From positions 31,001 to 95,000 of the forward strand of contig CAUJNA010002846.1 of NCBI GenBank assembly GCA_963377175.1: a stretch of 64,000 nt of DNA, read 5' to 3'. This DNA comes from Effrenium voratum (taxonomy: Eukaryota; Sar; Dinophyceae; Suessiales; Symbiodiniaceae). The position numbers and the translations under genes are program-made. Below, in pieces: positions 32,443 to 43,720 of this stretch (positions are counted from its first letter, which is position 1; the number at the start of each line of letters is the position of its first letter). The notes under the pieces were generated by a model, which searched no databases, was not told where the DNA came from, and saw only the letters and a list, made by a program, of their open reading frames with translations.

Positions 32443-32663
32443 GTTTTTTTGCCGTCCGCCTCAAACTGCTTGAGCTCCTCCTGGAAAATCTTCTGCTGCA
32501 TACGTTTGAGTGCCTCCTTCCGTGCCTTCTTCCGAGCTTCCGCGTCCAAAGGCACTTCGACTGGCTCAGGATTGAACTCTAGGGTGCCCGCTGTTCCTGG
32601 AGGGCGCGATGCAATCGCAAGCAACTGTTTCAAACACGGTTCACTTCCATTTGGTTCAGACCC
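32443..32663 (-). CDS. Exon downstream of introner C5, charged coiled-coil-like
   Basis: Begins GGG right after CCCAG of C5 and runs 73 codons to a GT. Reads GSEPNGSEPCLKQLLAIAS, TLEFNPEPVEVPLDAEARK, KARKEALKRMQQKIFQEEL, KQFEADGKK. The Lys/Glu-rich second half is probably helical. The first codons (CCAAATGGAAG) derive from the element's terminal repeat. Family not recognised. Confidence 0.6.
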
Positions 32664-32750
32664 CTGGGAAAAATACACATATTTCCGCTAGTGATAGATT
32701 CAAAACCAACAGGGGAAAATAAAACAATACTCATTTCAGCAAATGGAAGT
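32644..32750 (-). mobile_element. Introner family C, copy C5
   Basis: Terminal repeats ACTTCCATTTG and CAAATGGAAGT. Inferred intron 32664-32739 (76 nt): CTGAAA ... TTTTTCCCAG on the minus strand. Confidence 0.65.
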
Positions 32751-32819
32751 TCAACAGTAATGAATTCCTTAACTGTTCCAATGATTCAAACGTGATGAGT
32801 GCTGCGCGATTTATTCTAG

Positions 32820-32960
32820 GGGTTGATTCCTTCAACCATTCTTTTCAACCATCGTTCTTTTCAAAATACGGATCCGTTTCCCTGGGTTTTTGATGGTTTC
32901 CTGAAAAGACGGATTCCTGGAAATCATGGAGGAAATGGAAGTTACCCCTAGATTTATTGA
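32820..32960 (-). repeat. Family E repeat
   Basis: CAACCATCGTTCTTTTC, CGGATTCCTGGAAATC and GAAGTTACCCCTAGA. Confidence 0.5.
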
Positions 32961-32964
32961 ATGT

Positions 32965-33545
32965 TCGAAGCATGGTTTTTAAAAGTGATGTTTTCTTTCT
33001 CAGCTGTCCTTGGTTCAAAAGAATCGAACTATTTCTTCAATGCTTCAACATGGTTCAACAGTGACGAATTCTTTCTTGAATGTTCGCAACATGGTTCAAA
33101 CCACATGAAGTCTTTCTTAAATGTTCCAAACATTCAAAAGTGATGATTTCTTTCTCAACTGTTCCAAATATGCTTTGACAGTGATGAATTCTTTCTGACA
33201 TGTTACACATTTGGCTTAAAAGTGATGATTTCTTTCGGACATGTGCATGGTTCAAAAGTGATGATTTCTTTCTCAACTGTTCCAAGCATGCTTTAAGCGT
33301 GATGCATTACTCCCGTAAATGTTCCAAACATGGCTCAAATGTGATGAACTCTGTCCCAAATGGTTCGAGTATGCTTTCAACTTTGTGAATTGCGTCTTAG
33401 ATGTTCCAAACATGGTTCAAAAGTCATGAATGCTTTCTCAAGCATGATTCAAACGTGATGAATTCTGCCTGAGCTCTTTACTATGGTTCAAAAGTGACAC
33501 CCGTTTCTGAAGTGGTCGAACCATGGTTTTAAGGTGATATCATTT
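32965..33545. repeat. Minisatellite, ~37-60 bp unit
   Basis: About twelve imperfect units such as CAAAAGTGATGATTTCTTTC and GTTCCAAACATGG. Confidence 0.85.
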
Positions 33546-34860
33546 CCCTCTGAACTGGGACACCTTCCATACCCGTGAACCATGTGCTTAACATGGGGCC
33601 AATTTGAAGCCACCTTTTCGATTAAATCTTTGCCAAATGCTCAAGGTGCCTACGTTTTGACTTCCCTAAGGGGCGGATTGTTTAACCATGTTCCGGTTGT
33701 CAAGGCCAACACGATGTAAGCCCCCATGCGTTTTTTCACAAGCTACTTTTTTCCTCTGAAATCAAAGGGGCGGACGGCTTTTCCACAAGCCCTGCCTTCC
33801 CATCTGCTTGCACCACTTCCCATGCGAAAATCACAAAACGGCTGCCGGCGGAGTTGAGCTTCAGCTGAGCGGCGGGAATGCACATGCGCAGAATGGGTGT
33901 CAAGGTTTCATGGCTACCAGTAACTTGGTTGGAATTAGGACCCCAGCAAAAAATATATATATATATATATATTTATGCCTGGCTAGTGGAAAACAAATGG
34001 GACCCCAAAAAAGCAAACAAATCAAAAAGGGGAGCTAATTCTGGGGAATTAGAATAAGGGCACCCTTCTTTCTGTTGTCTGTTTTAGTAGCGGAACCCTC
34101 CCCCAAAAACGGGTAAAAGGGCACCACTGGGGGACCCAGATGGGTATATAGCTGAGAGCCGCTGAATACTTAATAGATAGATCTATTTATTACATATGTA
34201 TATGCGTATGCATTTATGTTCGTATGTATGTACGCATGTACATATGTATGTATGTACGTATACATTTATACGCATGCATGTATGTACGTACGTACGTATG
34301 TACGTACGTATGTACGTGATGTATGTATGCATATGTATGCATGTATGTAGATATATATATATATATACACACTATCTATACGTATGTATATGGGTGGGGC
34401 ATTCTGGGCGTGTTTTTAAGGATACACCGAGGATATGACCGCAACAAGGTCGTAGAAGTTCTAAATATACTCCGCTGAGGGTTCATAAAACTTGAAGTCC
34501 CACCAGGAAAGCTTCCAGTAGTCTACAGACAACTTGGAACCAGCGGGACCTCGTGGCTCAGTTGCCCTCTCCATACCGCGGAGGCCCTAAACATACGCCA
34601 TATTGCAAGAACAAAAACCATACTCACCAACCATACGCATCCAACCACGCTCAAATAAGGCACCTCACTTGGTTGATGTTGGAAGGAGAGCAAACATTTT
34701 GTTGCGGTTAAGTGCTTAAATTTCAACCACTAAATCACAATAAGCAAACATGTAAAATGTTTCCCAACAACAACCATGCTCAGCTGGTTTCGTTGTTTTC
34801 TTGCACTTGAACTTTCTCGTGCCACCAGCAAACACGACATGAACGCAAGAGCGACAAACT
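33546..34860. other. Stretch with repeats only
   Basis: (TA)n at 33952-33973, introner A4, a TATG/TACG tetranucleotide tract 34190-34400 and family M at 34728-34780. No supported exon. Confidence 0.55.
34046..34138 (-). mobile_element. Introner family A, copy A4 (truncated)
   Basis: Lacks the TAGGTCCTCC end; has AGAATAAGGGCACC and ends CACTGGGGGACCC. Confidence 0.55.
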
Positions 34861-34866
34861 GCTCAC

Positions 34867-34917
34867 CTGAGCGTCGGCCGCGCCAGAGCCCCGCACTTGC
34901 AGCCGGCGTTCCCACTC
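34867..34917 (-). CDS. 51-nt internal microexon
   Basis: Minus strand between TATTCCTCCCCTAG and GTGAGC, both strong. Phase 0 at both ends: EWERRLQVRGSGAADAQ. G/C-ending codons. Too short to identify. Confidence 0.5.
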
Positions 34918-34943
34918 CTAGGGGAGGAATACCCTCACACGAC

Positions 34944-35052
34944 TCCATGGAAGCTCCCGAACGGACTGAAACCCGAAATGGAGGTGACAGGGTTCCATGG
35001 AAGCTCCCGAACGGACCGAAACCCGAAGCCCGAAACCCGAAATGGAGGACTC
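34944..35052. repeat. Two-unit tandem repeat
   Basis: CCATGGAAGCTCCCGAACGG occurs at 34944 and 34993 with GAAACCCGAAATGGAGG after each. Confidence 0.75.
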
Positions 35053-36113
35053 GGTGACCCTTTTACGGTTAGTGGGGGAAGTCTCCGGCTCTCAGGGAGG
35101 GTGTTTTTGGAGTGGAATTCGGGGCTTCACGTCCAACTTTTGATTGCATAAAACAAATGGCCATGGGTCAAAATCCAAAATTCCGTATCCCCAGTGAACA
35201 TGGACCCAATCCAACCACTATGGGTGGTGCTCCTTGGTCTTGATCGCCAAATCATAGCCAGAATGATGGGTTTTGTGCCAAAGCAACAAATTCGAAATGG
35301 CCGTTCTCCTTTTTATGTGCCTTGAAACCAAACTTGAAATGGCTGCCTTCAAAAAATATCGCAACCCCAGATGGGCCGAGAGGGTGGTGTTTGAACCCGG
35401 AAGCAGAGGTTTGGCTGGGCTGTTCATGGAGGGCTGGGCAATCCTAGTTCATATTCGCTAGTGAGGAAACCAGTGAAAGGGGACCGCTTGCGTAATCCAG
35501 AGCGAGGATGCCATGAATTATCTTTGAACAGCCCACTTAAGGCCACACTTACGGCGAACTAAGCTCAAAATGGTGAGGGTGGTAGGAGCACTGAGAAACA
35601 CTTTATGGGAATTTGGAGCTTGTATAACCCTCCCCCACCCATTTTCGTATGACGCTACAGAACTCCACTTCTGGCTTGGGACTCAAACGGGGGAAACATA
35701 ATTTGTGGCACCCTTATCCTGGTTGGACACGCACTCAGACAACTACTGATTTTGCAGGGCACTGAAACGCGCGACTCAATCATTAGAATTAGGGTCTTGG
35801 TATCTTACAACCAAATTGAGCTATGACCATAGCAAAAAAGCAAAACGCCCCTGACTTCGGGGCTGAAACCTCAACTTCGGATTGGCTCCGAAACCCCGAG
35901 GTCCCCTTGACACATCGTGAGCCAAACTTCCCAGCTCCACTTCCGGGCCGATTTTGAAGTTCATTTCGCACCTAAGAAACCCTGGCGTTTCTCATGACCG
36001 GTACCTCTTTTCGTGAAAAAAAACCACAACAAACAACAACTCAAACCAACAACGCGCTTTGAAAGACTGCAAACAAAACCCGGGCCCGGGCAACCCCCGG
36101 ACTCTTGTAGGTT

Positions 36114-36178
36114 TCAGGGGGTCCATCCCGATTTCGGCCTCTCCCGCTCGCTCTCTGGGTCACTGACCAGATCGGCGC
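36114..36178 (-). CDS. Terminal exon candidate, acidic
   Basis: Minus strand after TTGGCTCCAG: ADLVSDPESERERPKSGW, stop at 36114. A neighbouring frame is also open (36041-36229). Confidence 0.35.
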
Positions 36179-36326
36179 CTGGAGCCAACTAGACTCTCCG
36201 AATCTGACCCTCAAAAAATGGTTGGTCATGACCCAGAAAGATTCGGGTCAAATGGGCAACCATTTTTACATGGTCATGGAGGGTCTAGGTGGAGGTTTCA
36301 GAGTCTCTCTCCAAACCGTTTCTTGG

Positions 36327-36429
36327 TACTGTGGATGGTCGCGAGATCTGTTCGCACCACCTAGGACACCCGTTACCACGCGAGTTGGTATTTGCAGGGG
36401 AATCGAATTATTCCAGGGTTTCCACAGTA
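36327..36429. mobile_element. Family B MITE, copy B8 (internal deletion)
   Basis: TACTGTGGATGG to TTTCCACAGTA, about 103 bp. Confidence 0.7.
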
Positions 36430-37184
36430 TCACTTAACCATGTTAGCCCGAGCTGAGTCGGATGTTTGGTTTTGCGAACACATCTTTGGGCGCTGGTATT
36501 GAAAGGGAAACCCAAAGAAAGCCCAAATCACATGTTGGTGGCTTCCTTTTGTCAGAGTGAAGGCCGGTACAGCAAACCGCTTTCCACTTTTTGGATGCTT
36601 TGAAACTCAACAAACAAATCATCCCAACAAATCCACCAAAATGGGGTTCGTATTTCTTTTGGTTTCAATACCAACCCCGGAAGATTTGGGGTGTTCGAAA
36701 AACCAGTTACACATCGTGATACCAAGGGTTTGGTTTCGTGGGCATGGTTATACAGGTTTATATGGGCCTTACCAACATGCCCCCAATGGACAACTTGGGC
36801 GGGTGTGGTTCATGGCAACAAAACACTCCCCGAACCATAGACTAATCTTGTCAGCTCACACATTCAACAGTTACATCGCTCCAAAAGACACCGTGTTGAA
36901 GTTAATTGTGCTGTTCAATTTACATAGCGCAAAACATCAGGACACCTGCGGTGCGACATTTGGCCCATTTCTTGGACATATCTGATCAGTGAACTACCCC
37001 TATGGGCGATATCAATGAGCCACAAAGGGATGGGTTCGCATCCAGATAAAGACGCGGATTTCGGGATTCCTTGCAGGATGCATCCAAAAGCCAGCGGCCT
37101 GCAAAAAAGAGGTCATTTGCTCGGTACCCTTGTCGGGTTGGCTGAAATAAACCACGAGGACATTGTGACAATTTTGGGGTCTCC

Positions 37185-37310
37185 TCATTCTGACCACATG
37201 GTTGTGGGTCAAAACCCTGTACCCCCGGTGACCATCAAATAGGTGGCAAATGGAATTTCCTCCCCCCCAAAATAGAGCCATTGGTTATGATGCATGGCCA
37301 CATACCTATT
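37185..37310 (+). repeat. Family G repeat
   Basis: GTTGTGGGTCAAAACCCTG, CCCCGGTGACCATC, TGCATGGCCACAT. Confidence 0.5.
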
Positions 37311-37391
37311 ATGCAAGGGTTGAGAAGGAGCCAACGTTTCCCTGGACGAGGGTTCCGAGTCCCTGGTCGTGGTTGACCACAGACTGCTTAC

Positions 37392-37510
37392 AACGTCAGG
37401 CCAGTCAAGTCCCGCTTCGCATGTGAAATAAGGAATGTTTGAGGCATAGTTGGGGACGAATCCTTGCGATGCCAAAAAGGGTCCACATGACTTCTGAAGC
37501 GGATTCACTT
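37392..37510 (-). CDS. 39-codon internal exon with strong donor
   Basis: Minus strand after CACTTTCTGCGAG, before GTAAGC. Reads VNPLQKSCGPFLASQGFV, PNYASNIPYFTCEAGLDWP, DV. Family unknown. Confidence 0.55.
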
Positions 37511-38224
37511 CTCGCAGAAAGTGATCACATAAAACCAGCAAACTCATCGTTAAACTCTTCCCTAAAACCAACCATCCCAAAACCCAATTTTCGCCAGCCA
37601 TGAAAAGACATGTTTGGGGGTTGGTGTGTTTCCCCAAGGCGTCCTGAGTGCTCAAACTCGGGTGGTACGATCAACAAGTTAACAGGGTGAGTTGGTTGAT
37701 GGGTGCGTGGGGGTGTCTCTTTTTGGGTAACCCCTTGTCTTGGGCCATTTCGCAAGGAAACAGAAGGAGAACCAACCCTAATTTTCAGACAGGTACGCCA
37801 ATTTGATTGTTCTTGAAAGAAATGACCGCCTCAAAAACATTTTCCAAATTCTCCTGTGGCTTAGAGAAGAGCATTCCAAAACCAAAGGGAACTTGGCAAT
37901 TCCCCACCTGTACAGAGCAGTTACTGCGAACCATCCCCTGCGTTGTCGTGCTTTTGGCTGTATCTGCTTTTGATGGTTTATTTTGGGGAATATCAAGAAA
38001 ACCATGTTTTTTGCACATTTGTGTGGCCAGCCGGTGCATTCCCAGCATTCCCGACATCTCTGGTATTTTGCGTGTCTGAAAGTCTTGAAATTTTGGATGC
38101 GAAGATTGTTGTGTGGCTGCATCCCTTGCATGTCCAGCATCCCCAGCATCACTTCCATGAAAAATGAAAACGGTCTTAAATCCCTTGCACCCCACTGGCG
38201 TCGGCGGATCGCGTAGCTACGCGA

Positions 38225-38500
38225 TTTCAAGAAATAGATACATAAATGAATACATAAATGAATACATAAATAAGTGAATCAATCAATAAACACGTAAATC
38301 AATCAATCGATTAATAAATAAATGAATGAGTATACAACCAAATAAAAACAAGCAAGCAAACAAACAAACACCAAGCACAACTAAGGCAAGAGATTCATCA
38401 CTAGACATCCACTAAACAAACACTTAAACAAATACTTAAACAAGTAACACCATATGCACATCAACAAATACATAAATCTGTAGATGAACTCATGTACAAT
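38225..38500. repeat. AATA/ATAAATGA-type tetranucleotide tract
   Basis: ATACATAAATGAATACATAA repeats, then AACAAACA and AATACTTAAACAAGTA. Confidence 0.8.
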
Positions 38501-38789
38501 ACATATACATATATTCATTCGGATGTACCACGTCGTGGAAACAACTCTTAACCGCCCCCTGGAAGATACCAGCCAATACAGAAAGTACAAGGCGATCCGA
38601 GCCGGTCGCCCCTGCTCATGGGGTTTGGGTTGGAACCATCTCCATCTCCAACACACATGGGCGTGGCTCAAAATCAAGAGCCAGGGCTACCAAGGATTTA
38701 GTCTTAGGTTCCAGTTGCCAAGGTGCCATTTGGGTACTTTTATTTCGGCCACAGCCATACTAGAAGGGATTCAACCACACAGCCCACAC

Positions 38790-38855
38790 TGGGCGGCCCA
38801 GTTTCAAAGCAAGAATGCGAGCGGCAATCTTCTCTTTCATTTGCTTCTTGGCCCC
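38790..38855 (-). CDS. 22-codon exon downstream of introner C6
   Basis: GGG after CCAG of C6, then GAKKQMKEKIAARILALKLG to a GT. Phase 0 with the exon at 38941. KKQMK comes from the element's terminal repeat. Confidence 0.55.
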
Positions 38856-38950
38856 CTGGAAAAATAAGACATATATCCAGTAGTGAAATCGATTTCCCTT
38901 TAAAAGCAACAAGGGCAAATAAAACACATTCATTTTTCAGCCAATAAAAG
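38834..38950 (-). mobile_element. Introner family C, copy C6
   Basis: Inferred intron 38856-38940, 85 nt, CTGAAA ... TTTTTCCAG on the minus strand. Confidence 0.65.
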
Positions 38951-38995
38951 TTCTCACACCACATTCGCGAAGCCTCGCGTTGACTTTTCTGTCAC
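38941..38995 (-). CDS. Exon upstream of introner C6
   Basis: Minus frame KSQREASRMWCENFYW, ending exactly at CTGAAA; upstream limit unresolved. Confidence 0.45.
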
Positions 38996-39209
38996 GCGTT
39001 ATGCTATCGAGCTTGGCCCAGTCAGTAAGTTGTCAAGCCCAGGCCATTTACCAGTCAAGCGGCTGTGGGATTAGAATTGATCTTGCTGGCAACCATTTTC
39101 GGGCAACCATTTTTTGATCTTGTCGTTGCTTGAGGGCAACCATTGTTGGGTTGCTTTTAAAGAGAAGCCGGGATTCACCCTCAAAAAGCTGACGCAGCCT
39201 AGCGCTTAC

Positions 39210-39446
39210 CGACTGGGCTCGCGATACCGCAGGGGACTTCCCCCGGTGATGTTCATGTTGGAAACGCCGTCGTCTCCCCAGGCTCCGGAAAATGTTCTCA
39301 CCATGGACCTCCTTCAACCGCGAGCCATGGTTGAAATCCAATTTGAATGGAACAAACGGATCAACTGGTGGGAGATGTTCGGATTTCGGGGAAAGATTCC
39401 TTGTTCGGGTCAGAACTTTTCTGAGTCGGCGGTCGGAAGGTCGCTC
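39210..39446 (-). CDS. 79-codon exon with canonical splice sites
   Basis: Minus strand: GCATGTCAG acceptor, GTAAGC donor, phase 0 at both ends. Reads ERPSDRRLRKVLTRTRNL, SPKSEHLPPVDPFVPFKLD, FNHGSRLKEVHGENIFRS, then a very basic GRRRRFQHEHHRGK. A plus frame (39114-39458) is open but has no such signals. Function unknown. Confidence 0.6.
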
Positions 39447-39735
39447 CTGACATGCTAGGCTTCTTCCAGTTGCTTTTTGGCGCTACTCAGCCGCAAACTA
39501 CTCGCCAGTCATCATGCCCCACATCCAACCCATGAGAACAAATTTCACAACCATCTCAATGCCGTGGAGTGTATCACAAAGCCTAGGTGAATGTAACGAT
39601 GATAGTACATATAATAAATGACAACACATAGTTGACATGATTAAGACAAATAATGACGATAGTAACCAAGAATCATAACAACCACGTCAAAGTATCAGAA
39701 ACCCATTCAGTCTTTGCAAATGGAAGAATTCAGGC

Positions 39736-39945
39736 TCACTTTTGGAGCCGGGCATTGTTCGATGCACCAAAACTTTCTCCTCGACGGGATTTCGGCTTGC
39801 TCAGTCCGAAATCGAGTCGAATTCGGATACTTCGCTTGACGCTGCCCATAGCCGACCAAGTTCCAAGGTTCTGTTCGAAATCCAGGGCCGAATCACAAGC
39901 GCTACTCCGCTGAATCCCTCCGGTTGGATTTTTTTTCCGTCCGCG
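39736..39945 (-). CDS. Terminal exon candidate, 69 codons
   Basis: Minus strand after GTCTTACTTAG. Reads ADGKKNPTGGIQRSSACDS, ALDFEQNLGTWSAMGSVKR, SIRIRLDFGLSKPKSRR, stop at 39736. The antisense plus frame (39805-39949) also has splice-like ends; minus is longer. Confidence 0.45.
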   Translation of the reverse strand, partial: RGRKKNPTGGIQRSSACDSALDFEQNLGTWSAMGSVKRSIRIRLDFGLSKPKSRRGESFGASNNARLQK

Positions 39946-40161
39946 CTAAGTAAGACTCATGCAGCTCACAATCAAAGCGCAAAGTCCAATCTGACCGCGT
40001 AATCCGCACATCGCCAATGATTGGATTAGGTTTGAGCAAGTCGATCGATCGACGGGACTTAGCCAAGCTGTTTGGATGTTCGGCCCAGTGGTCAGCCACT
40101 GCGGCGATTTCTCCAATTAACAGGGTTAGCTCTACTACGCGGGGGATTTGGAAGTCTTAAG

Positions 40162-40697
40162 CTACCACTTGCTAACTTCGCCGAACCAGTATGAACTTTT
40201 TCTGGAAATGGGAAATTCACCAAATGATCCCACAACTTCTTCTAGGTTGAAAAGCTGGGATGTTCTTGTTTGTGACTGATCCGACCCTGAACAGGTTGAA
40301 CCCTTGTTGCTCGGGGGAAAATGAAGCAAAAAAGGGCCAACTAGGTCAGCCAAGGGGTTGAGTTCCGCGCCTAGAACCTCCATGTCTTTTGTTCTGGACA
40401 GCACAGGACTCGAAGCTCGTTGTGGTGGGCGGCGCACGGCTTGTCCGGAGGCCAAGTCGAGCCAAGCCTGTGTCCAGTCGGATCGCAGGATTCGAACCTT
40501 CTGTTCGTCGACTTTATTTGTAGAAAAACGACATCTTTGTCAAGTTCCCATTTTTGGTCAAGCCCATTTTTAGTGGGGAAGTCAGCAAAGGTTTGGGCCT
40601 TTGAACAGGTTATCCCTGAACGATTTTTCGGGTAAATCTGAATTTATGGACCTGGGGCCCATGCGACACCAGCCGTCCTTTTTGAGGGTCCTTCCGT
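40162..40697 (-). CDS. Large coding block, frame changes near 40600
   Basis: From about 40690 a frame is open to a stop at 40162, far beyond its first ATG: DFPTKNGLDQKWELDKDVV, FSTNKVDEQKVRILRSDW, TQAWLDLASGQAVRRPPQ, MEVLGAELNPLADLVGPF, SSYWFGEVSKW. Over 40700-40590 another frame looks better (SDGRTLKKDGWCRMGPRS) and stops at about 40590, implying an unplaced intron or a frameshift. Family not recognised. Confidence 0.5.
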
Positions 40698-41109
40698 CTG
40701 ACCCCTGGCAGCTTGTTATTCAGCCGCTGAAATGGTTAGGCGAATCCTCAGACCGTGTAAGTAAGTACTGGCTATTTGGACCAAACCTCATTTCAGTATG
40801 TGCACAGGACTAATTTGAACGAAACTCAGTCCGGCCCGGGCAGCGAAATTGGGCGACAGGAGCGCTGACTTAACATAAAGGATTTTACTTGCAACCAAAT
40901 GATCTGGTGCAAATAATTAGAAGCTGACAACCTTTCGTCACGACAGACCAGATTTGTTTTGGTTGCAAGTGGGAAAACTAGTCGCAGGAGTGGCAGCATG
41001 ACGCATGCAGCAACCGTGCAGACGCGCGGATTGCAATGGGAACCCAGTAGGTCAATGAGGGCTTGGTGGATTATCCACCTGAACATGCATTACTCTCCGT
41101 ATTGCTGGA

Positions 41110-41218
41110 GTCCCCCGCGAAAAAAAAAAGAACAAAAAAGAGCAATAATTCCAGTAGCGAAATTGATTCCCTTTAAAGCCACCACGGGAACATAACACAC
41201 CTTCATTGCAGCCAATGG
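41110..41218 (-). mobile_element. Introner family C, copy C7
   Basis: ATAATTCCAGTAGCGAAATT core; ends GCAGCCAATGG. The minus-strand 3' end is a T-run followed by CGCGGGGG, without a clear AG. Confidence 0.5.
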
Positions 41219-41630
41219 ACTCAACCCTTCCCAAACCAAAAGCAACAAGTGGTTTGATTCCCTTCTGGTCAGGAAAAGGCTTGCTTCAACTTGCGCCCGA
41301 CACCAAACCGGAAACCCAATGCAAGCAGTTGGGTGATATGCAAAGGAACAATCACTCATTTCGGAGGTTCCCCCATTTTGAGGCACACCACTTGTACTGT
41401 GTCGTTTGCCGAAAAATGTGTTGGGCCCGCAGCAATGATTTTTTTTGGGGATAGCGATAAAGGCCCGTTCGGTAGAACAAGCTTTGGAATCCTGGAGGAA
41501 TTCAATAAGCTCAAAAGGGAATGTTTTGGGTTTTTACACATGTTGGGCTTGCTTTTATTCTACTCACTTCCCGAGTGGTTGAACCCAACATATCCAGAAC
41601 GCTAGTCATGTGTTCCATGTGAACCGTTTC

Positions 41631-41887
41631 TCACTTCTTGGGATGGCCCCAAAACAAGCCCCCCCACAAAAGCTTGGGAATGCCACTGCGTGTTGATTTA
41701 AACCCAACTTCACGTCCGATTCCTGCAACTCGCTGGGCGAAATCCAGCCATGGGTTCGTTTCGTGGTGCTTAACTTCGTGGGATTGCGCCAGACATTCGC
41801 AAAAACCCGGATACGGAGTACAGATTTCTGGCCTGGAAGCTGGATCGATTGGTCCAAGGATGCAATCATTCGACTCTTTTTGGTGAA
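41631..41887 (-). CDS. Coding-like terminal segment, ~85 codons
   Basis: Minus frame DPASRPEICTPYPGFCECL, AQSHEVKHHETNPWLDFAQ, RVAGIGREVGFKSTRSGI, PKLLWGGLFWGHPKK, stop at 41631. A second minus frame (41606-41869) is also open. Family unknown. Confidence 0.45.
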
Positions 41888-42125
41888 GGCTCATTTTTTT
41901 CATTTTTTTCCCGTTTGCAACTCCTCTAGGGGCAACTTCCAGCCATGTTTTGTTGGGATCCTCAGGAAACCACAATAGACGCATGGAAAGCGGATGGCTC
42001 TTTTAAGATGATTGAAAAGAATGGGGAACTAACACCTAGATACTTGAAATCTTTGAGCCTCGACCGGTGAGCTCTCATCTGTTTGGCCAATCTTCAACCA
42101 CAATCTTAGGCGAAGACATGTGATG

Positions 42126-42363
42126 TTACCCTTTTGACAGACCATTTGGCCTATTTTTGGCCGTGTCTTTTTGGCAAGGGATGATGTTGCCAGACCTTGA
42201 GCCAAGGAATAGGAAACAAACAATCAGCCTTAACCCCCCGCCCCGCAGAACCCCAAGACCAGGAAGTTGGAAACACAATACAAGACCAGGTCGCTGACCG
42301 AGTTTTAGCAGGCAGTCATTAATGTTCAACACTAGTCCTGGGAAGATCTTTACGTTTCTCGTC
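42126..42363 (-). CDS. Exon downstream of introner C8
   Basis: Begins after GTCGGAG; reads TRNVKIFPGLVLNINDCLL, KLGQRPGLVLCFQLPGLG; the frame continues to 42126. Phase 2 with 42439-42475 across C8. The end is uncertain. Confidence 0.4.
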
Positions 42364-42449
42364 CTCCGACAAAAATAGAAACAATTCCAGTACTGATAGA
42401 TTCCCCCTTAAAACCAACAGGGGAAACATATTCTTAACCAAATGGAAGT
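42356..42449 (-). mobile_element. Introner family C, copy C8, with GT donor
   Basis: Inferred intron 42364-42438, 75 nt. The 5' end is GTTAAG rather than CTTAAG, so this copy is a canonical GT-AG intron. Confidence 0.6.
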
Positions 42450-42475
42450 CTTTCTTTCATTCCAAACAAACACAA
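42439..42475 (-). CDS. Exon upstream of introner C8
   Basis: Minus frame FVWNERKTSI ending TTTG|GTTAAG; in phase with 42126-42363. Confidence 0.4.
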
Positions 42476-42536
42476 ACACAATTTGATTGACGCGAACCCC
42501 ACTTGAGGGAACCCAGGCAAGCCGGGCCGGGACATG

Positions 42537-42607
42537 TTATGGCTCCGAGCAACGCGCACGCGGCGCTGTGGCAAGGTGCACTTCCACTTTGGGAACTATG
42601 AGCACCT
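42537..42607 (-). CDS. Small terminal exon candidate
   Basis: Minus strand after CCTTGCCGCGCAG: VLIVPKVEVHLATAPRARC, stop. The plus strand reads RDMLWLRATRTRRCGKVHF, so the strand is uncertain. Confidence 0.35.
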
Positions 42608-43003
42608 CTGCGCGGCAAGGAGATGATGCCAATTCGTCCCAGTTGCAGCCATGGTTGTGGAAAAACACACGGAATGCCACCAAAGCGCCTAGTTTCCCAT
42701 GACTTGATGACATTTAAGCGGATTCCGGTGGATACTCACCGAAAGTGGCAACGAGCCCATTTTTCCGCAACCAGGGTTACACTCGTCTGCCCAATTGCCC
42801 ACTTTCTGCACGCATGCCACTTTCTACTGGCCGAAGTTGGCGGATTTTTGCAAACATGCGCCGGCCTCAGGTTGACGGCCTCAGGTTGACGGTTTCTGGA
42901 AATGGCCCATCGGCGAATTCAGGGCCTGGCTATGGGTCTGTTTTGTGAAACACCCCCTATAATAGCGACTGTACACACTGGGCTGTTCGTTTTCGGATCC
43001 CCC

Positions 43004-43107
43004 GCTAAAAGTGACGAACTTTCAGTGGGTTGAATGGAAACTAACACTAAACACTAGGCTAAAAAACTAAGTTGAACCGGATGGCTGGGAGCCACCAAGT
43101 AACTACA
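43004..43107 (-). repeat. Family F repeat (related to D)
   Basis: CCGCTAAAAGTGACGAACTT, GGTTGAATGGAAAC, TTGAACCGGATGGCTGG. Also at 61345-61436 and 62689-62777, all in one orientation. Confidence 0.55.
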
Positions 43108-43293
43108 TGGTTTCCCTTTTTTCTTGAGAAAAGGCCAACCAAAAGGTTGGGTTCTCCAAAAAACGCCGAGCCACCCATATTGGAACCTTTCTGCTTGAAA
43201 GGACCTAGTGTCTACTCCAAAGCAAGCAGGGCCTTGAACCAAGTTTCACAACCGACGGACATGGACCTGACTTTCATTGAGGGCTTCGGTTTG

Positions 43294-43503
43294 CTTCCAT
43301 TTGCTTAAGTCCCCTGGAAACAAAACACCATGGTTTGCCAGTGATAGATTCCCTTCAATGCGACATGTCTAGGTCCTCCAGTAGAGAGGTTCGAAGAAGT
43401 TGGTGCCCATTTTTTTCTGGGGTTTATTTTAGTAGGGGAACCATCCCCCAAAAAAGGGTAACAGGGCACCTAGCTGGGGGACCTAGATGTTCTTAAGCGA
43501 AGG
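43294..43503 (-). mobile_element. Introner C9 with introner A5 nested inside
   Basis: C9 is split at 43369/43486 by A5. Outer ends CTTCCATTTGCTTAAG and CTTAAGCGAAGG. On the minus strand the exon 43493-43632 abuts its CTTAAG, and after TTTCCAG the next frame reads DLSKWKQTEALNESQ. Confidence 0.6.
43370..43485 (-). mobile_element. Introner family A, copy A5
   Basis: Perfect 8-bp ends CTAGGTCC/GGACCTAG and a 4-bp direct flank ATGT. It is the younger of the two nested insertions. Confidence 0.7.
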
Positions 43504-43632
43504 TTGTTTCATTGGAAACCAAAGCACAAGCCCATGTCGGTTCCTCAGCTTTGAGACTTAGGCTCCCGTTCGATCCCTTGGGAAAAAAAACACCGAGAAC
43601 TGTTCGTGGTTTCTCGGTTGCTTTCTGCTCCC
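43493..43632 (-). CDS. Exon downstream of introner D1
   Basis: After CTTTTAGCAG: EQKATEKPRTVLGVFFPKG, SNGSLSLKAEEPTWACALV, SNETTF, then introner C9 begins at CTTAAG. Phase 1 with the upstream exon. Family unknown. Confidence 0.55.
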
Positions 43633-43720
43633 CTGCTAAAAGTTTAACTTTGAGTGGTTTGGTGGAAAACCCATTAGTTTGCAAAAAGTTAAAGTCCTAA
43701 CATCCCTTGGCAAAATGCAC
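43633..43720 (-). mobile_element. Introner family D, copy D1
   Basis: 88 nt, GTGCATTTTGCCAAGGG ... AACTTTTAGCAG on the minus strand, with AACTAAT as a possible branch site. Confidence 0.65.

Noticed and set aside
34190..34400. Coding frame of Met, Tyr, Val and Cys over 34196-34438
   Set aside because: Translation of a TATG/TACG tetranucleotide tract.
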